A DNA stretch of 64,000 nucleotides. Source: Streptomyces spectabilis. GTDB lineage: Bacteria; Actinomycetota; Actinomycetes; Streptomycetales; Streptomycetaceae. The translations under genes and the position numbers were made by a program. The stretch lies in assembly GCF_008704795.1 (NCBI RefSeq), contig NZ_CP023690.1, positions 1,550,001-1,614,000 of the forward strand, written 5' to 3'. The notes below the pieces were generated by a model. The model saw only the letters and a program-made list of their open reading frames with translations. It did not search any database and had not been told where the DNA came from. This document shows, one piece after another, positions 35,020 through 42,774 of this stretch (the stretch's first letter is position 1; each line of letters begins with the position of its first letter).

Positions 35020-35748
35020 TCACCCCTTGCTCGCCACCACAAGGCGCCAGTTTGGGCTGCCGTCGTCCCTGCGCCCGAAGCCCTCCAGCGGAAGCAGCCG
35101 GACCGCGAACCCGGCACGCTCCAGGTCGGCCCGCACCCCGGCCAGCGGAAACGTGCGGTAGTACATGACGAAGGAGGGCCGCCACAGCGCGTTGCGCACC
35201 CGCATCGCCGAGTCGAAGCCGAGCATGGCCCAGTACCATGGTGACGTGAGTGGCTGCGGTGCGCCGAGGGGAAAGGCGAACAGGCCGCCGGGGCGCAGCG
35301 CCCGGTGCACCTGGGCGAAGAGCCCGGGCCGCTCGGACGGCACGAAGTGGCCGAAGGCCCCGAAACTGACCGCCACGTCGAAGGCGTCGGCGAACGGCAG
35401 CGCGCGGGCGTCGGCCCGCACCCAGTCCACCGCCGGGCCCGGCTCCGGCGCGATGACGGCCGTCCGCGCCTCGGTCAGCATCCCGGCGCTGAAGTCGACG
35501 CCGGTGACTGACTCCCGGCACAGCGGCAGCAGGGCCTCCACGCCCGCCCCGGTGCCGCAGCACACGTCGAGACCCGTTGTGAACGGGCCAAGTGGACGCA
35601 AGGCCTCGGCGGTCGCGTCCAGGATGCGGTCGGGCGTGCGGAACGGCGTGCGGTCGAACTTGGGAGCCAGCAGGTCGTAGCCGTGCTCGGTGGAGGACAG
35701 CGCCTGCACGGCCAGTTCGCGGAACGAGGGTCCCTGGGAGGTGAACAC
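35020..35748 (-). CDS. class I SAM-dependent methyltransferase
   Basis: About 242 residues. SAM-binding motif I is TTGLDVCCGTGAGVEALL, motif II VTGVDFSAGMLTEAR, then WVRADARALPFADAFDVAVSFGAFGHF and the motif III region ALRPGGLFAFPLG. The minus-strand -10 TAGGCT lies six bases before the GTG at 35746-35748, so I take that start. A GTG two codons earlier (35754) would leave no room for a promoter of this type. The C-terminal part FVMYYRTFPLAGVRADLERAGF suggests a small-molecule acceptor. Substrate unknown. Confidence 0.85.
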   Translation of the reverse strand: MFTSQGPSFRELAVQALSSTEHGYDLLAPKFDRTPFRTPDRILDATAEALRPLGPFTTGLDVCCGTGAGVEALLPLCRESVTGVDFSAGMLTEARTAVIAPEPGPAVDWVRADARALPFADAFDVAVSFGAFGHFVPSERPGLFAQVHRALRPGGLFAFPLGAPQPLTSPWYWAMLGFDSAMRVRNALWRPSFVMYYRTFPLAGVRADLERAGFAVRLLPLEGFGRRDDGSPNWRLVVASKG

Positions 35749-35754
35749 CGGCAC

Positions 35755-35760
35755 AGCCTA
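35755..35760 (-). promoter_or_regulatory. -10 element of the methyltransferase gene, leaderless
   Basis: TAGGCT on the minus strand, six bases, then GTG 35748. Confidence 0.45.
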
Positions 35761-35867
35761 ATGAGTCGACCTGGCCGGGAACCGCCGCGCGGTCTACCGG
35801 GCCCGGAATCGCGTCGGGTAGAGCTTCGACTGCCGCACACCCGAACTCACGTCCCGGAGGTATCCCC

Positions 35868-36728
35868 ATGTGCGCACGCAGGACGCCCGACGGCAACGGC
35901 CCGGCGATGACCGAGATGGCGGGCAAGACCCGGTTCGACGACATCTACGACCGCCCCGACCCGAGGGCGTATTTCCGCCGCCTCGCCCCCTTCGCCTACG
36001 AGATCCCGCAGCACGCCCAGGGCGTCTTCCGCCGGACGCTCGCCGAGCGGGAGCTCGGCGGCCCGCCCGGCGCCGACGGCGAGCCCGTCACGGTCCTCGA
36101 CCTGTGCTGCTCGTACGGCATCAACGCGGCGCTGCTCAACCACGACCTGACGCTCGCCGACCTGTACGCGCACTACACCGACGAGGCGGCGGACCGGCTC
36201 ACGCCGGGCGAACTCCTCGACCGCGACAAGGAGTTCTACGCCGCGCGGCGCCGCCCGGACGCGGTGCGGATCATCGGCGTCGACACGGCGGCCCAGGCCA
36301 CGGCCTACGCCCTGGCCGTCGGTCTGCTCGACGAGGCGTACGCGGAGAACCTGGAGCGGGTGCCGCCCAGTCACGGCCTCGCCCGCGCCATGGGCCGCGT
36401 CGGTCTGATCACCGTCACCGGCGGCATCGGCTACGTCTCGCACCGCACCTTCGACGCCCTCCTGGAACACGTCCGGATCCCCCTGTGGGTCAGCGCGTTC
36501 GTGCTGCGCACGGTCCCCTACGACCGCATCGCCGAGAGCCTCGCCGCGCACGGCCTCGCCACCACGACGGACCCGCACCACCTCTATCCGCAGCGCCTGT
36601 TCACCGACCCCGCCGAGCAGCGCGACGCCGTCGACCGCGTCGCCGCCGCGGGCGCCGACCCCACGGGCTTCGAAGCGGCGGGCCGCTACTACACCCGCCT
36701 GTACGAGTCCCGGCCCGCGGCGGCCTAG
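35868..36728 (+). CDS. methyltransferase-like protein
   Basis: 286 residues. VTVLDLCCSYGINAALLNHDL resembles a SAM-binding motif I. DAVRIIGVDTAAQATAYALAVGLLDEAY and GLITVTGGIGYVSHRTFDALL fit later strands of a Rossmann-like fold. The N-terminus TRFDDIYDRPDPRAYFRRLAP is shared by a family of uncharacterised actinobacterial and cyanobacterial proteins. The ATG has GGAGG seven bases upstream. It may be a class I methyltransferase of altered geometry; substrate unknown. Confidence 0.7.
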   Translation: MCARRTPDGNGPAMTEMAGKTRFDDIYDRPDPRAYFRRLAPFAYEIPQHAQGVFRRTLAERELGGPPGADGEPVTVLDLCCSYGINAALLNHDLTLADLYAHYTDEAADRLTPGELLDRDKEFYAARRRPDAVRIIGVDTAAQATAYALAVGLLDEAYAENLERVPPSHGLARAMGRVGLITVTGGIGYVSHRTFDALLEHVRIPLWVSAFVLRTVPYDRIAESLAAHGLATTTDPHHLYPQRLFTDPAEQRDAVDRVAAAGADPTGFEAAGRYYTRLYESRPAAA

Positions 36729-36824
36729 GACCCTTCGCCCGGCACCGCGAGCAGCCCCTGGCCTCAGCCCCATATCCGGGCGTATCGTGACATCACGGAC
36801 GACTCGGAGTGACAGGGGGTCGTC

Positions 36825-37643
36825 ATGCTGGAGGAACTCCTCGCGGCGGGCGTGGCCACGGTGTCCGCGTCCCTGCTGTACGCGGCGTCGGCGGCGCGCG
36901 TCGTCAAGCAGTACGAGCGCGGTGTCGTGTTCCGCCTGGGACGGCTGCACGGCGAGCCGCGGCCGCCGGGCTTCACGATGGTCATGCCGGTCGTGGACCG
37001 GATGCGCAAGGTCAACATGCAGATCGTGACGATGCCGGTGCCCGCGCAGGAGGGCATCACCCGGGACAACGTCACGGTGCGCGTCGACGCCGTCGTCTAC
37101 TTCAAGGTCGTGGACGCGGCCAACGCGATCGTCCAGGTCGAGGACTACCGGTTCGCGGTCTCGCAGATGGCGCAGACCTCGCTGCGCTCCATCATCGGCA
37201 AGAGCGACCTGGACGACCTGCTCTCCAACCGCGAGAAGCTCAACCAGGGCCTGGAGCTGATGATCGACAGCCCCGCCATCGGCTGGGGCGTCCAGATCGA
37301 CCGCGTCGAGATCAAGGACGTCTCCCTGCCCGAGACCATGAAGCGCTCCATGGCCCGCCAGGCCGAGGCCGACCGCGAACGCCGCGCCCGCGTCATCAAC
37401 GCCGACGCCGAACTCCAGGCCTCCAAGAAGCTCGCCGAAGCCGCCAAACAGATGTCCGAACAGCCCGCCGCCCTCCAACTCCGCCTGCTCCAGACCGTCG
37501 TGGCCGTCGCAGCCGAGAAGAACTCCACCCTCGTGCTGCCCTTCCCCGTCGAGCTGCTCCGGTTCCTGGAGCGGGCGGCGCCGCAGCAGGCCCCGGCACC
37601 ACGGAGTCGAGAAGTCGAGAACGGAGGCGTCGCGGGGTCTTGA
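36825..37643 (+). CDS. slipin-family SPFH/band-7 membrane protein
   Basis: 272 residues. One N-terminal membrane helix (LLAAGVATVSASLLYAA), then the SPFH domain: VVKQYERGVVFRLGRL, PGFTMVMPVVDRMRKVNMQ, VTVRVDAVVYFKVVDAANA, TSLRSIIGKSDLDDLLSNRE and WGVQIDRVEIKDVSLPETMKRSMARQAEAD shortened. A coiled-coil with ADAELQASKKLAEAA follows. Slipins organise membrane microdomains and often pair with an NfeD protein; no nfeD is beside it here. AGGGGG precedes the ATG. Confidence 0.9.
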   Translation: MLEELLAAGVATVSASLLYAASAARVVKQYERGVVFRLGRLHGEPRPPGFTMVMPVVDRMRKVNMQIVTMPVPAQEGITRDNVTVRVDAVVYFKVVDAANAIVQVEDYRFAVSQMAQTSLRSIIGKSDLDDLLSNREKLNQGLELMIDSPAIGWGVQIDRVEIKDVSLPETMKRSMARQAEADRERRARVINADAELQASKKLAEAAKQMSEQPAALQLRLLQTVVAVAAEKNSTLVLPFPVELLRFLERAAPQQAPAPRSREVENGGVAGS

Positions 37644-37664
37644 GGGGCCTGCCGCCGCATGCTA

Positions 37665-37676
37665 GAAAGCGCTTGC
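37665..37676. promoter_or_regulatory. LacI-type operator upstream of the polysaccharide lyase
   Basis: GAAAGCGCTTGC with a perfect core AAGCGCTT (37667-37674) lies 65 bases before the lyase start. Central CG dyads of this kind are typical LacI-family sites, so sugar-dependent repression is likely. The regulator is not in the neighbourhood. Confidence 0.5.
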
Positions 37677-37739
37677 CAGTCCAGGCCGCGCCGCACGCAG
37701 TTGCCCTCTCGCTCCCCCGCCCCCTTCCGGGAGTCCCGC

Positions 37740-40163
37740 ATGCCCTCATGGCCCCGCCGCGCCTTCCTGCTGACCACCGGCACCGCCCTCGTGCTCGGCG
37801 CGCCCGGCGGGCCCACCGCCCGGGCCGCGGCCCCGGACGCGTACGCCGAGCTGCGCGCCGCCTGGCGGGCGCTCGTCCTCGGCGAGGGGTTCAAGCCCAC
37901 CGACGAGCCCTTCAAGAGCCGGCTCGCCGGACTCGGTGCCGCGGCCCGGCGGTGGCGGGCCGCGATGGCCCCGGCGAGCGGCTCCCTCTGGTCCGACCTG
38001 CCGTACGCCGACCCCGAACCGGACACCGACCAGGAGTCGTTCGCCTACTCCGCGAACGTCGTGGCCAGTTACACCCGCCTCGCCACGCTGGCGCAGGCCT
38101 CCTGCCAGCCGGGCACCGGCCTCACCGGGGACGCCGGGCTCCGGGCCGACGTCCTCAAGGGGCTCGACCATCTGTACGCGCAGGTCTACAACGAGCGCCG
38201 GACGCGCTTCGGCAACTGGTGGAGCTGGCAGATCGGCGCCCCGCAGGCGCTGCTGGACAGCTGCGTGCTGCTGTACGACGCGCTGTCGGCGGAGCAGGTG
38301 GCGCGGTTCTGCGCGGCCGTCGACCACTTCGTGCCCGACTCGGCGGTCGCGCACTACACCGGTACCAGCACCGGCGCCAACCGCGTGGACCTGTGCCGGG
38401 TGCTCGCGCTGCGCGGGGTCGTGGGCGCAGAGCCGGCGAAGCTCGCCCTTGCCCGGGACGCCCTGTCGCCGGTCTTCCCGTATGTGACGAGCGGCGACGG
38501 CCTGTACCGCGACGGCTCGTTCATCCAGCACACCGCCGTGCCCTACACCGGCTCCTACGGGTCGGTGCTGCTCGGCGGGCTCGGCCTGCTCTTCGCCCTG
38601 CTCGACGGCTCGCCCTGGGCGGTGACGGACCCCGGCCGGCAGATCGTGTTCGACGCCGTCGAGCACGCGTGGGCGCCGTTCCTCCACAACGGCCTGGTGA
38701 TGGACTGCGTCGCGGGCCGCGCGCTCAGCCGGGGCGTTTCCGCGTCCGACGCGCGGGGGGTGCAGGCCGACGACCATCTGCGCGGCCATCCGATCCTGGC
38801 GTCGGTGCTGCTGCTCGGCCAGGGCGCGTCCGCCGCCGAACGGGCGCGCTGGCGCGGCCTGGTGAAGGGCTGGATGCGCCGCGACTACTACAGCCCGCCG
38901 CTCGCCGACCCGCTCCTCGGCCTCGCCGCCCTGGCCCGCCTCAAGGACGTCGAGGACGACGCCGCGGTCGTGCCGGTGCCCGAGCCGACCGGCCACCGGC
39001 TCTTCCCCGACATGGCACGGGCCACGCACCGGCGCCCGGGCTGGGCCGCGTCGATCAGCATGGCCGACTCCCGCATCACGTACTACGAGACCGGCAACGG
39101 CGAGAACCTGCGTGGCTGGCACACCGGCTCGGGGCTGCTCGCCTGGTGGGGCGACACCTACGCGAACGGCCAGTACAGCGACGCCTACTGGCCCACCGTC
39201 GACCCCTGCCGGCTGCCCGGCACCACCGCGTCGCGCAAGGTCCTCGCGGACGGGGCGGGCGGGGACTGGGGCGCGGTGCGGCCCGCCGTGCGCTGGGTGG
39301 GCGGCGCGACGGACGGGCGGCGGGCCGCCGTGGGGCAGCATCTGAAGGGGCTGTGGAGCACCCTGTCGGCGCGGAAGTCGTGGTTCTGCCTGGACGACAC
39401 GATCGTGTGCCTGGGCGCGGGCATCGGCTGCGCGGACGGCACGGCGGTGGAGTCGACGGTCGAGAACCGCAATCTGGGGACGGCGGGCCGCGCCCCCTTC
39501 CAGGCCGACGGCGTCACCAAGCCCGTCGCCACGCCGTGGTCGCAGACGCTGACCGGCGCCCGGTGGGCGCACATCGGCGGGCACGGCGGCTACGTCTTCC
39601 CCGGCGGCGCCACCGTGAATGCGCTGCGCGAACAGCGCACCGGCAAGTGGAGCGACATCAACCGGGGCGGGTCCGCGGCGCCCCTCACCCGCACCTACCT
39701 CACGCTGTACGTCGACCACGGCATCGACCCCACGGACGGGACGTACGCGTATCTGCTGCTGCCCGGCGCGAGCGCGGCGCGCACCGCCGAGCGGGCCGCG
39801 GCCACGGGCTGGCTGCGGATCCTCGCCAACTCGGGGGCGGCGCAGGGCGTCGGCGTGCCCTCGCTCGGCTGCACGGCCGTGAACTTCTGGACGGGCGGCG
39901 CGGCCGGGCCGCTCGACGCGAGTGCCGCGTGCTCCGTCCTGGTCACCGAGCGGTCCGACGGCACGGCGACGGTGTGCGTCAGCGACCCGACCCGGGCCGC
40001 TGGCGGCGGCCTCACAGTGACCTGGCACCGGCCGGTCGCCGAGGTCACGGGCAGGCCCGCCACCGTGACATCGGCCGCGACCGGCGACCGGCTGCGGCTC
40101 GCCTTCGGCGACCTCGCGGACGCGCGGGGCGCCACGCAGAAGGTCACGGTGCGCCTCGGCTGA
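37740..40163 (+). CDS. secreted polysaccharide lyase family 8 (hyaluronate/chondroitin/xanthan lyase-like)
   Basis: 807 residues. The N-terminus has a Tat-like signal (PRRAFLLTTGTALVLG, cleavage after ARA), so the enzyme is exported. The alpha/alpha toroid domain has NWWSWQIGAPQALL and TGTSTGANRVDLCRV. The catalytic His and Tyr region is DGSFIQHTAVPYTGSYG. The beta-sandwich domains follow (SISMADSRITYYETGNGENLRGWHTG shortened, ADGTAVESTVENRN, YLLLPGAS). The Asn, His and Tyr of beta-elimination are all in place. Likely substrate is an uronic-acid glycan such as hyaluronan; PL8 also cuts chondroitin and xanthan. ATG 37740 is favoured because it puts the twin-Arg at the very start and GGGAG lies upstream. 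Confidence 0.9.
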   Translation: MPSWPRRAFLLTTGTALVLGAPGGPTARAAAPDAYAELRAAWRALVLGEGFKPTDEPFKSRLAGLGAAARRWRAAMAPASGSLWSDLPYADPEPDTDQESFAYSANVVASYTRLATLAQASCQPGTGLTGDAGLRADVLKGLDHLYAQVYNERRTRFGNWWSWQIGAPQALLDSCVLLYDALSAEQVARFCAAVDHFVPDSAVAHYTGTSTGANRVDLCRVLALRGVVGAEPAKLALARDALSPVFPYVTSGDGLYRDGSFIQHTAVPYTGSYGSVLLGGLGLLFALLDGSPWAVTDPGRQIVFDAVEHAWAPFLHNGLVMDCVAGRALSRGVSASDARGVQADDHLRGHPILASVLLLGQGASAAERARWRGLVKGWMRRDYYSPPLADPLLGLAALARLKDVEDDAAVVPVPEPTGHRLFPDMARATHRRPGWAASISMADSRITYYETGNGENLRGWHTGSGLLAWWGDTYANGQYSDAYWPTVDPCRLPGTTASRKVLADGAGGDWGAVRPAVRWVGGATDGRRAAVGQHLKGLWSTLSARKSWFCLDDTIVCLGAGIGCADGTAVESTVENRNLGTAGRAPFQADGVTKPVATPWSQTLTGARWAHIGGHGGYVFPGGATVNALREQRTGKWSDINRGGSAAPLTRTYLTLYVDHGIDPTDGTYAYLLLPGASAARTAERAAATGWLRILANSGAAQGVGVPSLGCTAVNFWTGGAAGPLDASAACSVLVTERSDGTATVCVSDPTRAAGGGLTVTWHRPVAEVTGRPATVTSAATGDRLRLAFGDLADARGATQKVTVRLG

Positions 40164-40175
40164 CCGGCCGCCGCG

Positions 40176-42731
40176 CTACGAGGTGGCCGCCGCCGGGAGG
40201 TCCGACCGGCTCGGCGAGCGCCCGGGGGCAAGGCACAGGACCAGGACCATGGTGAGCCCGCCGCCCGGGGTGTCCTCGGCGGTGAGGGTGCCGCCGAGGG
40301 CCTCGGTGAAGCCGCGCGCGACGGCGAGGCCGAGGCCCACTCCGGCGCCGCGCGGGGCGTCGCCGTAGCGCTGGAACGGCTCGAAGATGCGCTCCTTGGC
40401 GTCGTCGGGGACGCCGGGGCCACGGTCCACGACGCGCAGCTGTACCTGGTCGGCCGTGGTGCTGGCGGCGACGAGGACGCGCTCGCCCTCGGGGCTGTAC
40501 TTCAGGGCGTTCTCGATGACGTTGGCGACGGCGCGCTCCAGGAGGCCCTTGTCCGCGGCCACCATCGGCAGGTCCTCGGGGATGTCGAGGACGACGTTCT
40601 CGGCGGGCGCGGCCATGCCCTCCAGGGCGAGCGGGACCACCTCGTCGAGGTCGATCTCGCGGACCATCGGCTGGACGGTGTCGGTCTGGAGCCGGGACAT
40701 GTCCAGGAGGTTGCCGACGAGGTGGTCGAGCCGGTCGGCGCCCGCCTCGATCGCCTCCAGGAGTTCGGCCCGGTCTTCCTCGGACCACTCGATGTCGTCG
40801 GAGCGCAGGCTGGACACCGACGCCTTGATCCCGGCGAGCGGGGTGCGCAGGTCGTGGCTGACGGCGGCGAGCAGCGCGGTGCGGATGCGGTTGCCCTCGG
40901 CGAGGGTGCGGGCCTGGTCCGCCTCGGACTGCAGGCGCTGGCGGTCCAGGACGACGGCGGCCTGCGCGGCGAACGCGGCGAGCACGCGGCGGTCCTCGGC
41001 GGGCAGCACGCGGCCGGTGAGCGCGAGCGACATGGTGTCGCCCACCGGCATGTCCACGTCGGCGTCCTCGGGGCGGCGGGCGCAGGGACGGGTGCCGACG
41101 CTGCCCGCGCAGGTCCAGGGCGCCGTGTCGCCCGCGCGCTCCAGGAGGGCCACGGCCTCCATGGCGAAGGTCTCCCGGACGGTCTCCAGGAGCGATTCCA
41201 GGCTGTTCTCGCCGCGCAGCACGCTGCCCGCGAGGTGGGAGAGGATCTCCGACTCGGCGCGCAGGCGTGCGGCCTGGTGGGTGCGCCGGGCGGCCAGGTC
41301 GACCACGGACGCCACGGACACCGCGACCCCTATGAAGATCACAAGGGCGACGATGTTCCGGGGGTTGGAGATCAGTACGTGGTGGACGGGTGGCGTGAAG
41401 TAGTAGTTGAGCAGGAGCGAGCCGAACGCCGCGGAGGCGAGGGCCGGGAGCATGCCGCCGAGCAGGGCCGCCGCGACCGTGAGGGTCAGGAACAGCAGCA
41501 TGTCGTTGGCGAGGCCGAGGCCCGGCGCGACGCCGCGAAGGAGCACGGCGAGCAGCACGGGGCCGACCATGCCGATGAGCCAGCCCCAGATGAGGCGGTT
41601 GCGGCTGAGCCGGGCGGTGCGCGGGGTCCGGGACAGGCCGGTGCCGGTGCCGACCTCGTCATGGGTGACGAGGTGGACGTCGAGGTCCGGCCCGGACTCC
41701 CGGGCCACCATCGCGCTGACGCCGGGCCCGAAGGCGTACTGCCAGGCCTTGCGGCGCGAGACGCCGAGGACGATCTGGGTGGCGTTGACGCCGCGGGCGA
41801 ACTCCAGGATGCCCGCGGTGATGTCCTCGCCTATGACCTGGTGGAAGGAGCCGCCGAGGTCCTCGACCAGGGTGCGCTGGACGGCCAGCTCCTTGGGCGA
41901 GGCCGCGGTCAGGCCGTCGCTGCGGGCGATGTAGACGGCGAGGACCTCGCCGCCCGCGCCCTTCTCGGCGAGCCGGGCGGCACGCCGCAGCAGGGTGCGG
42001 CCTTCGGGTCCGCCGGTGAGTCCGACCACGATGCGCTCGCGGGCCTGCCAGGTCGAGCGGATGTTGTGCTCGCCCCGGTACTGCTGCAGGTACTCATCGA
42101 CCCGGTCGGCCACCCACAGCAGCGCCAGCTCCCGCAGCGCCGTCAGATTGCCCGGCCGGAAGTAGTTCGACAGGGCCGCGTCGACCTTGTCGGCCTTGTA
42201 GATGTTGCCGTGCGCCATCCGGCGCCGCAGCGCCTGTGGCGACATGTCGACCAGCTCGATCTGGTCCGCGCGCCGCACCACCTCGTCCGGCACCGTCTCC
42301 CGCTGCCGCACCCCGGTGATCGACTCCACCACGTCACCCAGCGACTCCAGATGCTGGATGTTGACCGTCGATATGACGTCGATGCCCGCCGCGAGGAGCT
42401 CCTCGACGTCCTGCCAGCGCTTGGTGTTGCGCGAACCCGGCACGTTGGTGTGCGGGAGTTCGTCGACGAGCGCCACCGCCGGGGCCCGCTCCAGGACGGC
42501 GTCCACGTCCATCTCGGTGAACGTCGCGCCCCGGTACTCCAGCTCCTTGCGCTCGATCTGCTCCAGACCGTGCAGCATCACTTCCGTACGCGGCCTGTCG
42601 TGGTGCTCGACGAACGCCACGACGCAGTCCGTGCCGCGCTCGATACGACGGTGTGCCTCGGACAGCATCGCGTACGTCTTGCCGACGCCCGGTGCCGCCC
42701 CCAGATAGATCCGAAGCTTGCCGCGTGCCAT
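40176..42731 (-). CDS. kdpD: KdpD-type sensor histidine kinase (copy 1)
   Basis: 851 residues with full KdpD layout. The N-terminal KdpD domain has Walker A GAAPGVGKT at 11-19 and LVDELPHTNVPGSRNTKRWQDVEELL shortened. A universal-stress-like domain follows (about 245-365, VVGLTGGPEGRTLL). Four membrane segments (about 390-490) come next, then a GAF-like region, HisKA with VSHDLRTPLAGIK, and HATPase with VIENALKYSPEGE and VDRGPGVPDDAKERIFEPFQR. It senses K+ limitation in known systems and phosphorylates KdpE. Lies 43 bases after the second kdpD, both downstream of kdpF. No kdpE or kdpABC is present. Confidence 0.9.
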   Translation of the reverse strand: MARGKLRIYLGAAPGVGKTYAMLSEAHRRIERGTDCVVAFVEHHDRPRTEVMLHGLEQIERKELEYRGATFTEMDVDAVLERAPAVALVDELPHTNVPGSRNTKRWQDVEELLAAGIDVISTVNIQHLESLGDVVESITGVRQRETVPDEVVRRADQIELVDMSPQALRRRMAHGNIYKADKVDAALSNYFRPGNLTALRELALLWVADRVDEYLQQYRGEHNIRSTWQARERIVVGLTGGPEGRTLLRRAARLAEKGAGGEVLAVYIARSDGLTAASPKELAVQRTLVEDLGGSFHQVIGEDITAGILEFARGVNATQIVLGVSRRKAWQYAFGPGVSAMVARESGPDLDVHLVTHDEVGTGTGLSRTPRTARLSRNRLIWGWLIGMVGPVLLAVLLRGVAPGLGLANDMLLFLTLTVAAALLGGMLPALASAAFGSLLLNYYFTPPVHHVLISNPRNIVALVIFIGVAVSVASVVDLAARRTHQAARLRAESEILSHLAGSVLRGENSLESLLETVRETFAMEAVALLERAGDTAPWTCAGSVGTRPCARRPEDADVDMPVGDTMSLALTGRVLPAEDRRVLAAFAAQAAVVLDRQRLQSEADQARTLAEGNRIRTALLAAVSHDLRTPLAGIKASVSSLRSDDIEWSEEDRAELLEAIEAGADRLDHLVGNLLDMSRLQTDTVQPMVREIDLDEVVPLALEGMAAPAENVVLDIPEDLPMVAADKGLLERAVANVIENALKYSPEGERVLVAASTTADQVQLRVVDRGPGVPDDAKERIFEPFQRYGDAPRGAGVGLGLAVARGFTEALGGTLTAEDTPGGGLTMVLVLCLAPGRSPSRSDLPAAATS

Positions 42732-42774
42732 GTATCTCGTCTCTGCGCTCGGGTGCGATGGATGCGCCCATCAC

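Noticed and set aside
36809..40255. Long plus-strand frame spanning the slipin and lyase genes
   Set aside because: Out of frame with both recognised genes and dominated by Arg, Pro and Gly.
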